Below are positions 8,699 to 17,272 of a stretch of DNA of 64,000 nt, piece after piece. Every line of letters starts with the position of its first letter. Positions within the stretch are counted from its first letter, which is position 1. The translations under genes and the position numbers were made by a program. Location of the stretch: assembly GCF_030499515.1 (NCBI RefSeq), contig NZ_JASTWJ010000001.1, forward strand, positions 4,506,001 through 4,570,000. The letters run 5' to 3'. This stretch comes from Streptomyces sp. DT2A-34 (GTDB taxonomy: Bacteria > Actinomycetota > Actinomycetes > Streptomycetales > Streptomycetaceae). Below the pieces are notes generated by a model. It saw only the letters and a program-made list of their open reading frames with translations. It was not told where the DNA came from and ran no database searches.

Positions 8699-9163
8699 TC
8701 AGCCGGCCAGCAGCTTCTTGACCGCCGCCGCCACGCGGCCGCCCTCCGCCTGGCCCGCGACCTTCGGGTTCACGATCTTCATGACGGCGCCCATGGCGCG
8801 CGGGCCCTCGGCCCCGGCCGCCTTGGCCTCTTCCACGGCCTGGGTGACGATCTGGTTCAGCTCGTCGTCGCTGAGCTGCTTCGGCAGGTACGCGGCGAGG
8901 ACCTCTCCCTCCGCCTTCTCCCGCTCGGCGGACTCGGCACGACCACCCTGCGCGAAGGCGTCGGCCGCCTCGCGACGCTTCTTCGCCTCGCGGGTGATCA
9001 CCTTCTGCACCTCGTCGTCGGAGAGCTCGCGCTTCTCCTTGCCCGCGACCTCCTCCTTGGTGATCGCGGCGAGCGTCAGCCGGAGCGTCGAGGAGCGGAG
9101 CTCGTCGCGCTCCTTGATCGCGGCGTTGAGGTCTTCCTGCAGCTTCGACTTGAGCGTGGTCAT
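8699..9163 (-). CDS. GatB/YqeY domain protein
   Basis: Starts MTTLKSKLQEDLNAAIKERD (154 aa), the typical beginning of YqeY proteins. Conserved features include LRSSTLRLTLAAI, ITREAKKRREAADAF and MGAVMKIVNPKVAGQAEGG near the C terminus. The family shares the tRNA-binding tail domain of the GatB amidotransferase subunit; the precise role is unknown. A much longer open frame upstream of this ATG is not coding. It is convergent with the PBP gene and divergent from the phosphoesterase gene, 130 bp away. Confidence 0.9.
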   Translation of the reverse strand: MTTLKSKLQEDLNAAIKERDELRSSTLRLTLAAITKEEVAGKEKRELSDDEVQKVITREAKKRREAADAFAQGGRAESAEREKAEGEVLAAYLPKQLSDDELNQIVTQAVEEAKAAGAEGPRAMGAVMKIVNPKVAGQAEGGRVAAAVKKLLAG

Positions 9164-9293
9164 GACGTTGATTGTCGCAGGTGTGGGGTGCGGAACGCCC
9201 GTTGATTTCAAGGGGCCTGCGCGGAGGGTCGTACCGGAAACGGCGGAGGACGGCCGGGCACGGGGCGCTCCCGCGGTCTGACACGATGGTCGT

Positions 9294-10220
9294 ATGCGCG
9301 CGCGATACGGAGTACCCCTGGGAATCACGGCGGTTGGCGCCGCCGGTCTGCTGTACTCGGCGGGTTTCGAGGCCCGTTCCTTCCGCCTGCGACGGGTGAC
9401 GATCCCCGTCCTGCCCGCCGGCATGCGTCCACTGCGGGTGCTCCAGGTCTCCGACATCCACATGGTCGGCGGCCAGCGCAAGAAGCAGCGCTGGCTGCGC
9501 TCGCTGGCAGGCCTGCGCCCCGACTTCGTGATCAACACGGGCGACAACCTCTCCGACCCGGAGGGCGTGCCGGAGGTCCTGGACGCGCTGGGCCCGCTGA
9601 TGGAGTTCCCGGGCGCGTACATCTTCGGCTCGAACGACTACTACGGCCCGAAGCCGCGCAACCCCGCCCGCTATCTGCTGGAGAAGGTCCAGGGCCGCCA
9701 CGGCCTGAACGGCAACCCGCCCGTCGTCGGCGCGATCCACAACCCGTGGGAGGACCTGCGCGACGGCTTCGACGCCGCGGGCTGGCTCAACCTGACGAAC
9801 ACGCGGGGGACGCTCAAGGTCGAGGGCGTGTCCGTGGAGCTCACCGGCCTGGACGACCCGCACATCAAGAGGGACCGCTACGAGCAGGTGGCCGGTGGCC
9901 CGTCGGGCGCGGCCGACTTCGCGATGGGCGTGGTGCACGCGCCGTACCTGCGGGTGCTGGACGCGTACACGGCCGACGACTACCCCCTGATCCTGGCCGG
10001 CCACACCCACGGCGGCCAGGTCTGCATCCCCTTCTACGGCGCCCTGGTCACCAACTGCGACCTGGACACGGACCGCGTGAAGGGGCTGTCGACGCATACG
10101 GCGGAGGGTCGTACGGCGTATCTGCACGTCTCGGCGGGGTGCGGTGCGAACCGCTATACGCCGTTCCGCTTCGCTTGTCCGCCGGAGGCGACGTTGTTGA
10201 CGTTGGTGGGGCGGGAGTAG
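9294..10220 (+). CDS. Metallophosphoesterase, YkuE-like
   Basis: 308 aa. A hydrophobic N-terminal segment (residues 8-25) suggests membrane attachment. Metallophosphoesterase motifs are in order: SDIH (near residue 54), TGDN (near 82), GSND in place of GNHE, and GHTHGGQ (near 240), which bind the two metals. The enzyme hydrolyses phosphomonoesters or diesters; the natural substrate is not known for this branch. The gene is conserved downstream of wblA-PBP-yqeY in Streptomyces. Its stop codon lies inside a 32-bp tandem duplication. Confidence 0.88.
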   Translation: MRARYGVPLGITAVGAAGLLYSAGFEARSFRLRRVTIPVLPAGMRPLRVLQVSDIHMVGGQRKKQRWLRSLAGLRPDFVINTGDNLSDPEGVPEVLDALGPLMEFPGAYIFGSNDYYGPKPRNPARYLLEKVQGRHGLNGNPPVVGAIHNPWEDLRDGFDAAGWLNLTNTRGTLKVEGVSVELTGLDDPHIKRDRYEQVAGGPSGAADFAMGVVHAPYLRVLDAYTADDYPLILAGHTHGGQVCIPFYGALVTNCDLDTDRVKGLSTHTAEGRTAYLHVSAGCGANRYTPFRFACPPEATLLTLVGRE

Positions 10221-10272
10221 CCGGCAGGGCGCGTAGCTGGGGGCGGGAGTAGCCGACAGGGCGCGTAGCTGG
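10209..10272. repeat. 32-bp tandem duplication spanning a stop codon
   Basis: 10209-10240 and 10241-10272 are the same 32-bp sequence with one G/A difference (GTAGCCGGCAGG versus GTAGCCGACAGG). Copy one contains the last codons and TAG stop of the phosphoesterase gene; copy two lies downstream. A partial third copy (GGGGCGGGAA) follows. Confidence 0.85.
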
Positions 10273-10372
10273 GGGGCGGGAATCGGGGAGCGGCCGAAGT
10301 AGGGACGGCTCGGCGTAACCCGCACAGCCCACCCGCATCGCCCCTTTTGTCCGCCCTGCTTAGCGTGAGGGC

Positions 10373-11182
10373 ATGACCGCCCCGATACCCAGGGACATGC
10401 CGGACCTCCCCGCGATACCGGGCATGCCCGCGCTGCTGCCCTCCCACGTCCCCGCCACGGCGGTGATGCCCCCCGTACGCCGCCCCGTGGCCGCCGCGTA
10501 CCGCCTGCTGATCGCCCTGGCCGCGGCCGCGGCGGTCACCGTGGAACTTACCCTCGGCAGCCCCCTGCGCACCCTGAGCCACTTCGCGATCCAGGCCAAC
10601 GTCCTGCTGGCCCTGGTCTTCGCCCTGGCGGCCCGCCGCGCCTGGAGTGCCCGCCGCCCGCTCCCGTCCGCACTGACGGGCGCCACGCTGCTCTACGCCC
10701 TGGTCACGGGCCTGGTCTACCACCTGCTCCTGGCGAACCCGTCGAGCTCTTTCACGCTGCCCGGCGTCCTGACGGGCGAGGCCACCGACCCGACGGGCTG
10801 GCACGCGTTCACGACCCAGGTCCTGCACACGGTGACGCCCCTCGCGGCCCTGCTGGACTGGCTGCTTCTGACGGCCCCCGGCAACCTGCACCTGCGCCAG
10901 GCAACGACCTGGCTGGTCTACCCCCTCACCTACCTGGCGTTCACCCTCATCCGAGGCGAGCTCCTCGTCCCCGGCACGCCGGCCGGTTACCTCTACCCGT
11001 TCCTCGACGTGGGACGGCACGGCTACCGGAGCGTCCTGGCCAACGCCCTCCTCATCGGCCTCGCCATCTACGCCCTGGCCATCCTCCTAGTGGCCCTCGA
11101 CCACACCCGCCCCAACCCCCTCCGCCACCGCCTCCGTCACCGCGCGAAAACCGGATTTCGTCTCCAGCCACCGGTGGGCTAG
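10373..11182 (+). CDS. Pr6Pr-type multi-pass membrane protein
   Basis: 269 aa with about six hydrophobic helices: residues 45-62, 72-90, 100-118, 145-165, 180-195 and 225-245. A Pro-rich N-terminal region is presumably cytoplasmic. Patterns such as HFAIQANVLLALVF, VYHLLL and TWLVYPLTYLAFTLIRGEL match the bacterial Pr6Pr / FAR-17a-like family, whose function is unknown. It is the last core gene before tRNA-Pro, with which its 3' end is separated by only 33 bp. Confidence 0.8.
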   Translation: MTAPIPRDMPDLPAIPGMPALLPSHVPATAVMPPVRRPVAAAYRLLIALAAAAAVTVELTLGSPLRTLSHFAIQANVLLALVFALAARRAWSARRPLPSALTGATLLYALVTGLVYHLLLANPSSSFTLPGVLTGEATDPTGWHAFTTQVLHTVTPLAALLDWLLLTAPGNLHLRQATTWLVYPLTYLAFTLIRGELLVPGTPAGYLYPFLDVGRHGYRSVLANALLIGLAIYALAILLVALDHTRPNPLRHRLRHRAKTGFRLQPPVG

Positions 11183-11215
11183 AGTAAACGTCGTCGCCGC
11201 GACAAGCAGTGACAT

Positions 11216-11289
11216 CGGGGTGTAGCGCAGCTTGGCAGCGCGCTTCGTTCGGGACGAAGAGGTCGTGGGTTCAAATCCCGCCACCCCGA
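11216..11289 (+). tRNA. tRNA-Pro (anticodon CGG); attachment site
   Basis: A 74-nt cloverleaf: the acceptor stem CGGGGTG pairs with CACCCCG (11282-11288), discriminator A. The D stem is GCGC/GCGC, the anticodon arm CTTCG-TTCGGGA-CGAAG places CGG at positions 34-36, and the T arm is GTGGG-TTCAAAT-CCCGC. The 3' CCA is not encoded. Mobile-element DNA begins right after the gene, with integrase-arm-like repeats 75 bp downstream, so the 3' end is very likely the integration core. Confidence 0.97.
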
Positions 11290-11305
11290 CAGCTGAAACA
11301 CCAGG

Positions 11306-11341
11306 TCAGGCCCGGTGCTGAGAGATCAGCACCGGGCCTGA
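11306..11341 (+). terminator. Terminator after tRNA-Pro
   Basis: Perfect 16-bp inverted repeat (11306-11321 with 11326-11341) closed by a GAGA tetraloop and followed by TTTGCTTTG. It begins 17 bp after the tRNA end and should terminate the tRNA transcript. Confidence 0.85.
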
Positions 11342-11362
11342 TTTGCTTTGCGGGCCCAGTTT

Positions 11363-11411
11363 GGGAGCCATTTGGGAGCCGACCTCAGTGAGCGGCTCCC
11401 AAATGGCTCCC
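11363..11411. other. Integrase arm-type sites (attL arm candidate)
   Basis: A perfect 19-bp inverted repeat (11363-11381 and 11393-11411) is itself made of two direct copies of TTGGGAGCC per arm: 11361-11369, 11372-11380, and the inverted copies at 11394-11402 and 11405-11411 (partial). Clusters of short direct and inverted repeats beside the tRNA core are typical binding sites for the arm-binding domain of tyrosine integrases. A second terminator is a less likely reading. Confidence 0.6.
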
Positions 11412-11548
11412 CCGAGTCCTAGCGCCAGGGGAGAGACGAGCGTCCAGCCGACGTGGGCTTCCACCCCGCTTCAGACATCGTCGCCTCCGATTGTCAGTGG
11501 CAGTCCTTACTCTGAGACGTGCTCGGCCGCACATCTCCAGGAGCACCC

Positions 11549-12337
11549 GTGGACTACTTCTACAAAGACCTCGGCAACCTCAAGAGAGGTTCCACGGTCA
11601 TCGTCACCCTGCGCAACCAAGCCAACGTCCAGGTGATGACGCGCAGCGAGTACAGCAAATACAAGTCGGGGAAGAGATACAGGTACCTGGGCGGTCGCGT
11701 CACTCGCTCGCCTCACCAGATCACCATCCCCAGTAACGGACAGTGGGTCGTGGCCATCGACCTTGGCGGCTATTCCGGTCGCATCTCTGCGTCTGTCCAA
11801 GTCCAGCCACCTGCGCGGGGCTTCCTGCCCCCGGCCCGCGACCCGCAGGGCAGTCCGGCCCGCTCCGTCGCGGTCCATGAACCGGAGGAGCCTACTGGCG
11901 ACGTACTTGGTGGCCAGACCTGGGACGTCTTCATCTCCCACGCGTCCGAGGACAAAGGAGCTGTTGCGCGCCCCCTTCGAAACGCGCTTACCAAGCTTGG
12001 TGTGACTGTCTGGCTCGACGAAGCCCAGATGCGGATCGGCCACAGCCTCCGCCGCAAGATCGATGAAGGGATCAGGGCGAGCCGCTTCGGCATCGTCGTA
12101 CTCTCGGCCCCCTTCTTCGCCAAGGGTTGGACCAACCACGAACTCGACGGACTCGTCACCCGTAACGTGGCCGGGGAGCAATCACTCCTGCCAATCTGGC
12201 ACAACCTGAGTGCAGAAGACGTCCGGCGCTACAGCCCCTCCCTCGCAGACAAAGTGGCGATGAGCACCAGCGACTACTCCATCGAGGAGATCGCGCAGCA
12301 GATCGCTGACGTGGTTCAGGAGGAGAACGCCGCGTAG
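11549..12337 (+). CDS. DUF1883-TIR domain protein
   Basis: Start GTG at 11549 with AGGAG five bases upstream; 262 aa. Residues 1-90 (DYFYKDLGNLKRGSTVIVTL onward) match the beta-rich DUF1883 domain, which often precedes a TIR. After a Pro-rich linker, residues 127-250 form a TIR domain: WDVFISHASEDK (box 1), WLDEAQMRIG with a Glu/Asp region expected at the NADase site, and GIVVLSAPFFAKGW. Bacterial TIR proteins commonly act as NAD-degrading or signalling effectors in anti-phage defence. It is the first gene inside the element, beside the att arm sites, a typical cargo position. NADase activity is inferred. Confidence 0.85.
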   Translation: MDYFYKDLGNLKRGSTVIVTLRNQANVQVMTRSEYSKYKSGKRYRYLGGRVTRSPHQITIPSNGQWVVAIDLGGYSGRISASVQVQPPARGFLPPARDPQGSPARSVAVHEPEEPTGDVLGGQTWDVFISHASEDKGAVARPLRNALTKLGVTVWLDEAQMRIGHSLRRKIDEGIRASRFGIVVLSAPFFAKGWTNHELDGLVTRNVAGEQSLLPIWHNLSAEDVRRYSPSLADKVAMSTSDYSIEEIAQQIADVVQEENAA

Positions 12338-12429
12338 CTCCAGACCACCAGCACACCGCTTCGGTGTGCACCGGTTCCAGCGAGTCGTGGGCTTGTGCCG
12401 GGGAGACCACAGACGGTACGACGATCGCC

Positions 12430-14070
12430 ATGCACCCTTGGTCTCCATTAAATGACCGGCAGCTCGCACTCCTCACCCGCATCGGGGGCGGAACCGACCC
12501 CGTCGCTTCTGACAGTCCCGAGCTCGCCGTCACGGCTCGCGCGCTCAGGGACCGGGGCTTGGTGACCATGCCCAGGAAGAAGGGGAGGTGGCAGGCGGAG
12601 ATCACTGACGCTGGACGCTTCTACCTGGAGCACGGTCATCATCCCGACCGTCCGGAGCTGGCTCCACGCAAGCCTCGCGCGGCGGTATCTGAAGCCGAGG
12701 TGCCGGTTGCCTCTCGCCCTCAGCAGGATGCCGATCCCCCGACCGAGACGAAGCCCTCCCCGAAGCGTGCTGTGAAACCTCCGCGCCCGTCACCAGTGAC
12801 GGTCGGACCGGCACTCATCACCCAGGTGCAGGAAGCCGGACGATTCCTTCGGATCCCGGATCCCAGCGACGCGGAACGGGCTCGGTATCGCAGGGCTTTC
12901 GACGCGGCGCGGCAGTGCGCTCCGGAGGGGTATCACCTGAAGTACAGCGGGCGGGCGAAGGGCGACTTCTTCCTCGGCCTGCTCCGGGTGACTGGTGAGG
13001 ACGACACCGAGTGGAACCGCATCCGCCTGGCGCGGAGCCGCGTGATCACCGACGTCGAGGACGTGCTCGCTGCGGTCACCAAGGACCACAGCGCCTTCGA
13101 GATCTCCGAGGAGATCCTGCCGAGAGTCCTCGCGCTGCTCCGGCTGCTCGCCGAGCAGGCTCTCGCGCGGTACGGCGAGATCGCGGTGTCCAAGAAGCGC
13201 AAGCAACCGAGGCCGCTGCTCACCGTCCACGGCAGGACGTACGAGATCAGCTTCCGAGAGCGGCAGAAGCAGGTCAAGTACGTCCCCAAGCAGCCGGGCC
13301 GGCGCACGTACGACTGGCAACGGGTCGCCCCAGCCCACAAGTTCGAACCGTCCGGCGAACTGGAGCTACTGGTCAGCGAGAACTCGGGCTACAGCTACAA
13401 CTACGGCTGGAAGAAGGAATGGGCCGACACGACCAAAAAGCCGTTGGAGGAGCAGATCACCTCAATCTTCCGGGCGTTGAAGGCACGCGCGGAGGAGCAG
13501 GAGCGGGTCCGGCTGGAACGGGAGGCAGAGCAGCGGCGCCTGCGAGAGGAGCGGGAGGGTAAGGAGGACGAGCGCCGGCGGCTGGAGGCGGAGCGGGAGG
13601 AGCGCGCGCGGCGGGAGTGGGAAGCCGCGGTAAATGCGGCTTCGGGCAAGGCGGTTCATGCGGTACGGACCGAGCGCTTCGGCACGGCCCTGGAACAGTG
13701 GCGGGCCGCGGGTGAGATCCGGGCGTTCTGTGCCGCGCTGGATGAGGTCGCCGCGACATCAGAGGACGCCCTCGAAGCTGAGAGGCTGCGTGAGTGGTCA
13801 GCCTGGGGGAACGCAGAGGCCGATCAGCTCGACCCCACGACGAACGGCCAGGGCCTGGCCGCCCGTGACTTCCGCGCGAAGCCGACGAAGAAGCAACTGC
13901 GGCCCTTCCTCGACGGGTGGCACCCGGACCGGCCGGAGAAGGAGAAGCCCCAGGCTCAGCCAGCGCCTCCCAAGCCGGAGCCGGACCCATGGCGCGGCGT
14001 CATCGACGCACATCAGGATCAAGGGTGGCGATATGGACGCCCAGGTCGCGCTCAATGGTGGAGGCGATGA
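12430..14070 (+). CDS. Large hypothetical coiled-coil protein, element cargo
   Basis: 546 aa from ATG 12430; an upstream in-frame GTG exists, and neither start has a strong ribosome binding site. The N terminus (residues 5-65) resembles a small winged-helix unit (LNDRQLALLTRI). A Pro-rich linker, a globular middle (about 130-330) and a long charged coiled coil with ERVRLEREAEQRRLREER follow (about 350-410). The C terminus is basic with several W residues. No family recognised. Its last 71 bp overlap the convergent gene at 14000. It lies between the TIR gene and the integrase. Confidence 0.6.
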   Translation: MHPWSPLNDRQLALLTRIGGGTDPVASDSPELAVTARALRDRGLVTMPRKKGRWQAEITDAGRFYLEHGHHPDRPELAPRKPRAAVSEAEVPVASRPQQDADPPTETKPSPKRAVKPPRPSPVTVGPALITQVQEAGRFLRIPDPSDAERARYRRAFDAARQCAPEGYHLKYSGRAKGDFFLGLLRVTGEDDTEWNRIRLARSRVITDVEDVLAAVTKDHSAFEISEEILPRVLALLRLLAEQALARYGEIAVSKKRKQPRPLLTVHGRTYEISFRERQKQVKYVPKQPGRRTYDWQRVAPAHKFEPSGELELLVSENSGYSYNYGWKKEWADTTKKPLEEQITSIFRALKARAEEQERVRLEREAEQRRLREEREGKEDERRRLEAEREERARREWEAAVNAASGKAVHAVRTERFGTALEQWRAAGEIRAFCAALDEVAATSEDALEAERLREWSAWGNAEADQLDPTTNGQGLAARDFRAKPTKKQLRPFLDGWHPDRPEKEKPQAQPAPPKPEPDPWRGVIDAHQDQGWRYGRPGRAQWWRR

Positions 14071-14842
14071 CGCCATGACCTCGGTCGCGTAGGGCCTTGA
14101 CCGCCTTCTCGACGAGTTCCCCCAGCCTGATGACCTCGGCGCGCAGTGCGACCAACTCGTCGTAGCGGTCGGCTTTGTCTTCGCCGCACCAGGCCCGGAC
14201 GGTTCGCAGGACAGCTGCCTCCGCGTCCAGCTTCCGGTCGTCCCTCCGGCTGTAGGAGTACCAGGAGGACTGGGCACGCTCCTGCTCGATGCCCTGCTGC
14301 TTGCGGTCCACCTCCGGAAGGATCTCGTCGGCGAGGCGGCTGGCGACCTGGCGGGTGACGCGCTCAGTGACCGGCCACCCGGCCAGGCACATGCCGTGGC
14401 GGTTCTCGTACACCATGGCTTCGCTGCGGAGCTCTGCTGCATCCATGCCGATGAGCGGTGCCGTCTCGTCGAGGCGGCTCAGCTCCAGGGCCCCGGCGTC
14501 GGCCACCGTTCGGCGCAGGCGGAGCCTGTTCTTCGGACGGACGAAGCCCAGGATCATGCGGGCGGCCTCGAAATCCGTGCTGCCCCGGACGTGACGGGAG
14601 GACTCGGCCAGCGCCAGCTCCGCCGCGTCATCCGCGCGGAACGTATCAACATCCGCCCACGGTGCTACGAGAGAGCCGGAACTGACCCACTCCTGCAGGC
14701 CAGCAGCATCGCCTTCGAGGAACCGCACGTGGACCCAGCCAGACCTGCCGGAGCTGCCCACGCGTACGACCTCCACCTGGCGGACCTCGCTACCCAGATC
14801 CTTCGGCCTCGCGCGGTACGCCCAGTGCTCGCCAATCTCCAT
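14000..14842 (-). CDS. Hypothetical protein (280 aa), element cargo
   Basis: ATG at 14842. Residues 1-65 form a small beta-rich domain (GEHWAYRARPKDLGSEVRQV, then VHVRFLEGDAAGLQEWV) reminiscent of Tudor/SH3-like folds. A helical C-terminal half contains a Lys/Arg-rich stretch and heptads near 230-260. No enzymatic motif is visible. Its 3' end overlaps the convergent coiled-coil gene by 71 bp, so transcripts are antisense there. It is codirectional with the integrase, whose start lies beyond it. Function unknown. Confidence 0.6.
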   Translation of the reverse strand: MEIGEHWAYRARPKDLGSEVRQVEVVRVGSSGRSGWVHVRFLEGDAAGLQEWVSSGSLVAPWADVDTFRADDAAELALAESSRHVRGSTDFEAARMILGFVRPKNRLRLRRTVADAGALELSRLDETAPLIGMDAAELRSEAMVYENRHGMCLAGWPVTERVTRQVASRLADEILPEVDRKQQGIEQERAQSSWYSYSRRDDRKLDAEAAVLRTVRAWCGEDKADRYDELVALRAEVIRLGELVEKAVKALRDRGHGVIASTIERDLGVHIATLDPDVRR

Positions 14843-14954
14843 GTGCCTATTGAGCCAGGTCTGTTGGTCCTTTCACCGGGCGTTTGCCATAACCTCCGGA
14901 GCGAGGTGACCTCCACGAGGTTGACGCTGCCCCCGCAAGATGGCACAGCAGCAT

Positions 14955-16490
14955 TCACCGCAAGGACTCCACAGGCTTACGTGATTCCCTGCGCGCACGT
15001 AGGAGATCGCCGAGTACGCGCACTGGTGACGTAGGGCTCATCACCAGGCGGGTGTCGAGTGCCGTCTCCCACTGCTCTGTCAATCCGAGCATGAGGCGCT
15101 GGCGCATGCCGGGGGTGACATGGGCGTAGCGCGCCGAGACGGAGCCGTCGATGTGGCCCATGCGGTCGTCCATGAGGACCTTCTCGGTGCCGAGATCCTC
15201 CATCACGGTTCGGTGGGTGTGGCGGAGGCCGTGGGGTGTGAGGCCCTTGGCGATCGGGAGCCAACAGGCGTCGGCCCGGTCGCTGGCTCCGCGTCCTCGG
15301 GCCGGGACTCCGGGCCATGGTTCGCCAAGCAATGGTACGGGGCGGGTTTCCTGGGGTGCCTTCTTCGGGTACCAGCCGGAGACCGCCGGGGTGAACAGCC
15401 AGGTCGCGAAGCCGTTTCGGCGCCAATGGGCTGCGTTCTGAGCCACCGCGCCGCCCCGCACGAACCCAAGGTCCACGATGGCCTGCTCCACCCTCATCCG
15501 CTTGGCTTCGGTGACACGGTCGGGGTGGTTGAGGACGTTGGACACCGTGCCCGTGGAGACTTCGGCACGGCGTGCGACGTCGACGAGCTTCGCGCCTTGG
15601 TGGCCGCCTGTGCGGGCCGCGCCCTGACCACGGAAGACGTAGGTCTTGCCGTGGCACGGGCAGGGTTTCGGCTTCGTGCGGGTGACGTGGTTGGCGACCA
15701 GGGCCGACAGCCAGTCCATCGTGTCGATGGTGCGGTAGCTGTCGTCCTTGGGCGGGCAGCGCACGAGCTCGCCGGTGTCGAGTTCGTACAGCTGCCATTC
15801 GACGCGGACAACCCCGGGGCGGGCGAACTCTGTCTCCAAGCCGACGATTTCACCCCAGCGCATGCCGGTGTAACCCTTGAGGACGACGGCAACGAACTCG
15901 TCGTCACGGCCGGAGAGCAGCGCGGCGCGCTCCGCGGTCAGCAGGATGCCGAGCGGGTCGGTGACGACCTTCTCCGGGCCACGGTCACGGGAGCGTCCGG
16001 CGCGCTTGCCGCGTCCGCGCCGCCTGGCGGCCGGGTTCGAGGTGATCAGGCCCTCGTCGATCGCGTCCTCGAAGATCAGGTGGAGCGTCGAGCGCCAGGT
16101 CTTGACGCTGGAGGCCGCATAAACGGCCTTCTCCTTCTTCTCCCACAGGTCGACGTCCGTGCGCAGGATGCCGGCTAGCGCCTTGTCCTCGAAGTCGGGG
16201 AGCAGGTGCTCCTCGATGTGGCGCTTGTAGTTCTGCATGGTCGAGGCGGCCAGATCCTGGGTTTCGTACCAGCGGTTCGCGTACTCGCCGAAGGTCTCCT
16301 GGCCGAGTGCTGGGTCGCGCCAGTCGCCGCGCCGGTACTTGTTCTCTGCCTCGCTCGCGGCGCGCTGGGCCTCTCCCTTGGTGGCGAACCGGATCGCCTT
16401 GCCGTTGCCATCGACCACCGTGAGGTGCTTGCCGGGCTCGGTCTTGTACCGGCCGCGCCAGTAGTTTCCGCGCTTCTCCGCGAAACCCAA
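14955..16490 (-). CDS. int: Tyrosine integrase with embedded LacI-type HTH
   Basis: 511 aa with a TTG start; GGGAGG lies about ten bases upstream. The N terminus (to about 60) is an AP2-like arm-binding region (GNYWRGRYKTEPGK), then a SAM-like core-binding domain (YANRWYETQDL) and the catalytic domain: Arg in GYTGMRWGEIVGL (near 210), HGLRHTHRT (near 420), and Tyr in SVSARYAHVTPG (near 454). Between boxes I and II about 50 residues (roughly 298-347) form a LacI-type HTH: VDVARRAEVSTGTVSNVLNH. It presumably integrates the element into tRNA-Pro. It is unusual in lying 3.7 kb from the tRNA, with cargo between. Confidence 0.93.
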   Translation of the reverse strand: MGFAEKRGNYWRGRYKTEPGKHLTVVDGNGKAIRFATKGEAQRAASEAENKYRRGDWRDPALGQETFGEYANRWYETQDLAASTMQNYKRHIEEHLLPDFEDKALAGILRTDVDLWEKKEKAVYAASSVKTWRSTLHLIFEDAIDEGLITSNPAARRRGRGKRAGRSRDRGPEKVVTDPLGILLTAERAALLSGRDDEFVAVVLKGYTGMRWGEIVGLETEFARPGVVRVEWQLYELDTGELVRCPPKDDSYRTIDTMDWLSALVANHVTRTKPKPCPCHGKTYVFRGQGAARTGGHQGAKLVDVARRAEVSTGTVSNVLNHPDRVTEAKRMRVEQAIVDLGFVRGGAVAQNAAHWRRNGFATWLFTPAVSGWYPKKAPQETRPVPLLGEPWPGVPARGRGASDRADACWLPIAKGLTPHGLRHTHRTVMEDLGTEKVLMDDRMGHIDGSVSARYAHVTPGMRQRLMLGLTEQWETALDTRLVMSPTSPVRVLGDLLRARRESRKPVESLR

Positions 16491-16538
16491 CTTCCCTTTT
16501 CCTCCCCTGCTCTTGGCTTGTGACTGCGCGCGGGCGAG

Positions 16539-16964
16539 CTACGCGACGGTCTCGTACTGGGTACGGCGGGGCGGTCGAGCCCGCAGACGCCCTGGCGTCG
16601 AGGCCGTAGTCGGCCCAGGAGACCGGGTGGCACGAGTTCGTGCAGCGGGAGGACTTGTCACTGCCCGACTCGGCGATGTGCCAGTGACGGATCGCTGCGG
16701 GCGCTCCTCGTGGAGGCGAACGATCTCCGCGAGGTGCGCGGCGGTGAAGCGGTAGGCGCGGCCGACGCGGGTGTGCGGGATGAGTCCGCGTCGGGCCCGG
16801 TCCTTGACCCACCAGGCGGAACAGCCGAGGGCTTCGGCGATTTCTTCAGGACGATAGAGGCGGGGCAAGGGGGCTCCGCCCTCGCCGCCAGGAAGGCGTC
16901 GCACGGGGGCAGGGGGTATGTCGGAGTGGTGCAAGAAGGGCGGGTCCTTACTGGGTGGGGGCAC
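16539..16964 (-). CDS. xis: Excisionase-type HTH protein
   Basis: GTG at 16964 (the start is uncertain, since the Pro-rich N terminus may be too long). The core LYRPEEIAEALGCSAWWVKD, then RRGLIPHTRVGRAYRF, is the MerR/HTH-17 winged helix typical of excisionases in actinomycete elements. A basic, low-complexity tail follows. It lies 48 bp upstream of the integrase in the same direction, the standard xis-int order, and probably directs excision. Confidence in the fold is high, in the exact ends moderate. Confidence 0.8.
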   Translation of the reverse strand: MPPPSKDPPFLHHSDIPPAPVRRLPGGEGGAPLPRLYRPEEIAEALGCSAWWVKDRARRGLIPHTRVGRAYRFTAAHLAEIVRLHEERPQRSVTGTSPSRAVTSPPAARTRATRSPGPTTASTPGRLRARPPRRTQYETVA

Positions 16965-16993
16965 GCTCGGTCAGCGGTACTGAGCGTCCCTCG

Positions 16994-17272
16994 TCACGTG
17001 GCGGTCGGCCCATGCAGCAGCACGAGAGGCGAGACGAGGAGGGCTTCGGAGATCGCGACGAGGTCGTCGGCATCACATCGTCGTTGGGCGCGTTCGATGC
17101 GGGACAGCATGGTGTTGGACATCGGGTGGCCGAGGGCGGTCACGTGGCGAGCCAACTGGCTTTGTGACAGGCCGCGTTCGGTTCGGAGGATTTCGATGGT
17201 GCGGGCCGCCTGAATTCCTGCGGGCCCGACTTCCAGTGAGCGTGGGGGCATGGCTCCAATTGAAAGGTGCAT
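16994..17272 (-). CDS. Small XRE-family regulator
   Basis: 92 aa with a canonical XRE domain: IEILRTERGLSQSQLARHV, then MSNTMLSRIERAQRR, with DDLVAISEAL in the last helix. It lies just upstream of xis-int in the same direction and is divergent from rep across about 460 bp. Such regulators usually repress excision and replication genes. Two possible starts are eight codons apart. Confidence 0.8.
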   Translation of the reverse strand: MHLSIGAMPPRSLEVGPAGIQAARTIEILRTERGLSQSQLARHVTALGHPMSNTMLSRIERAQRRCDADDLVAISEALLVSPLVLLHGPTAT

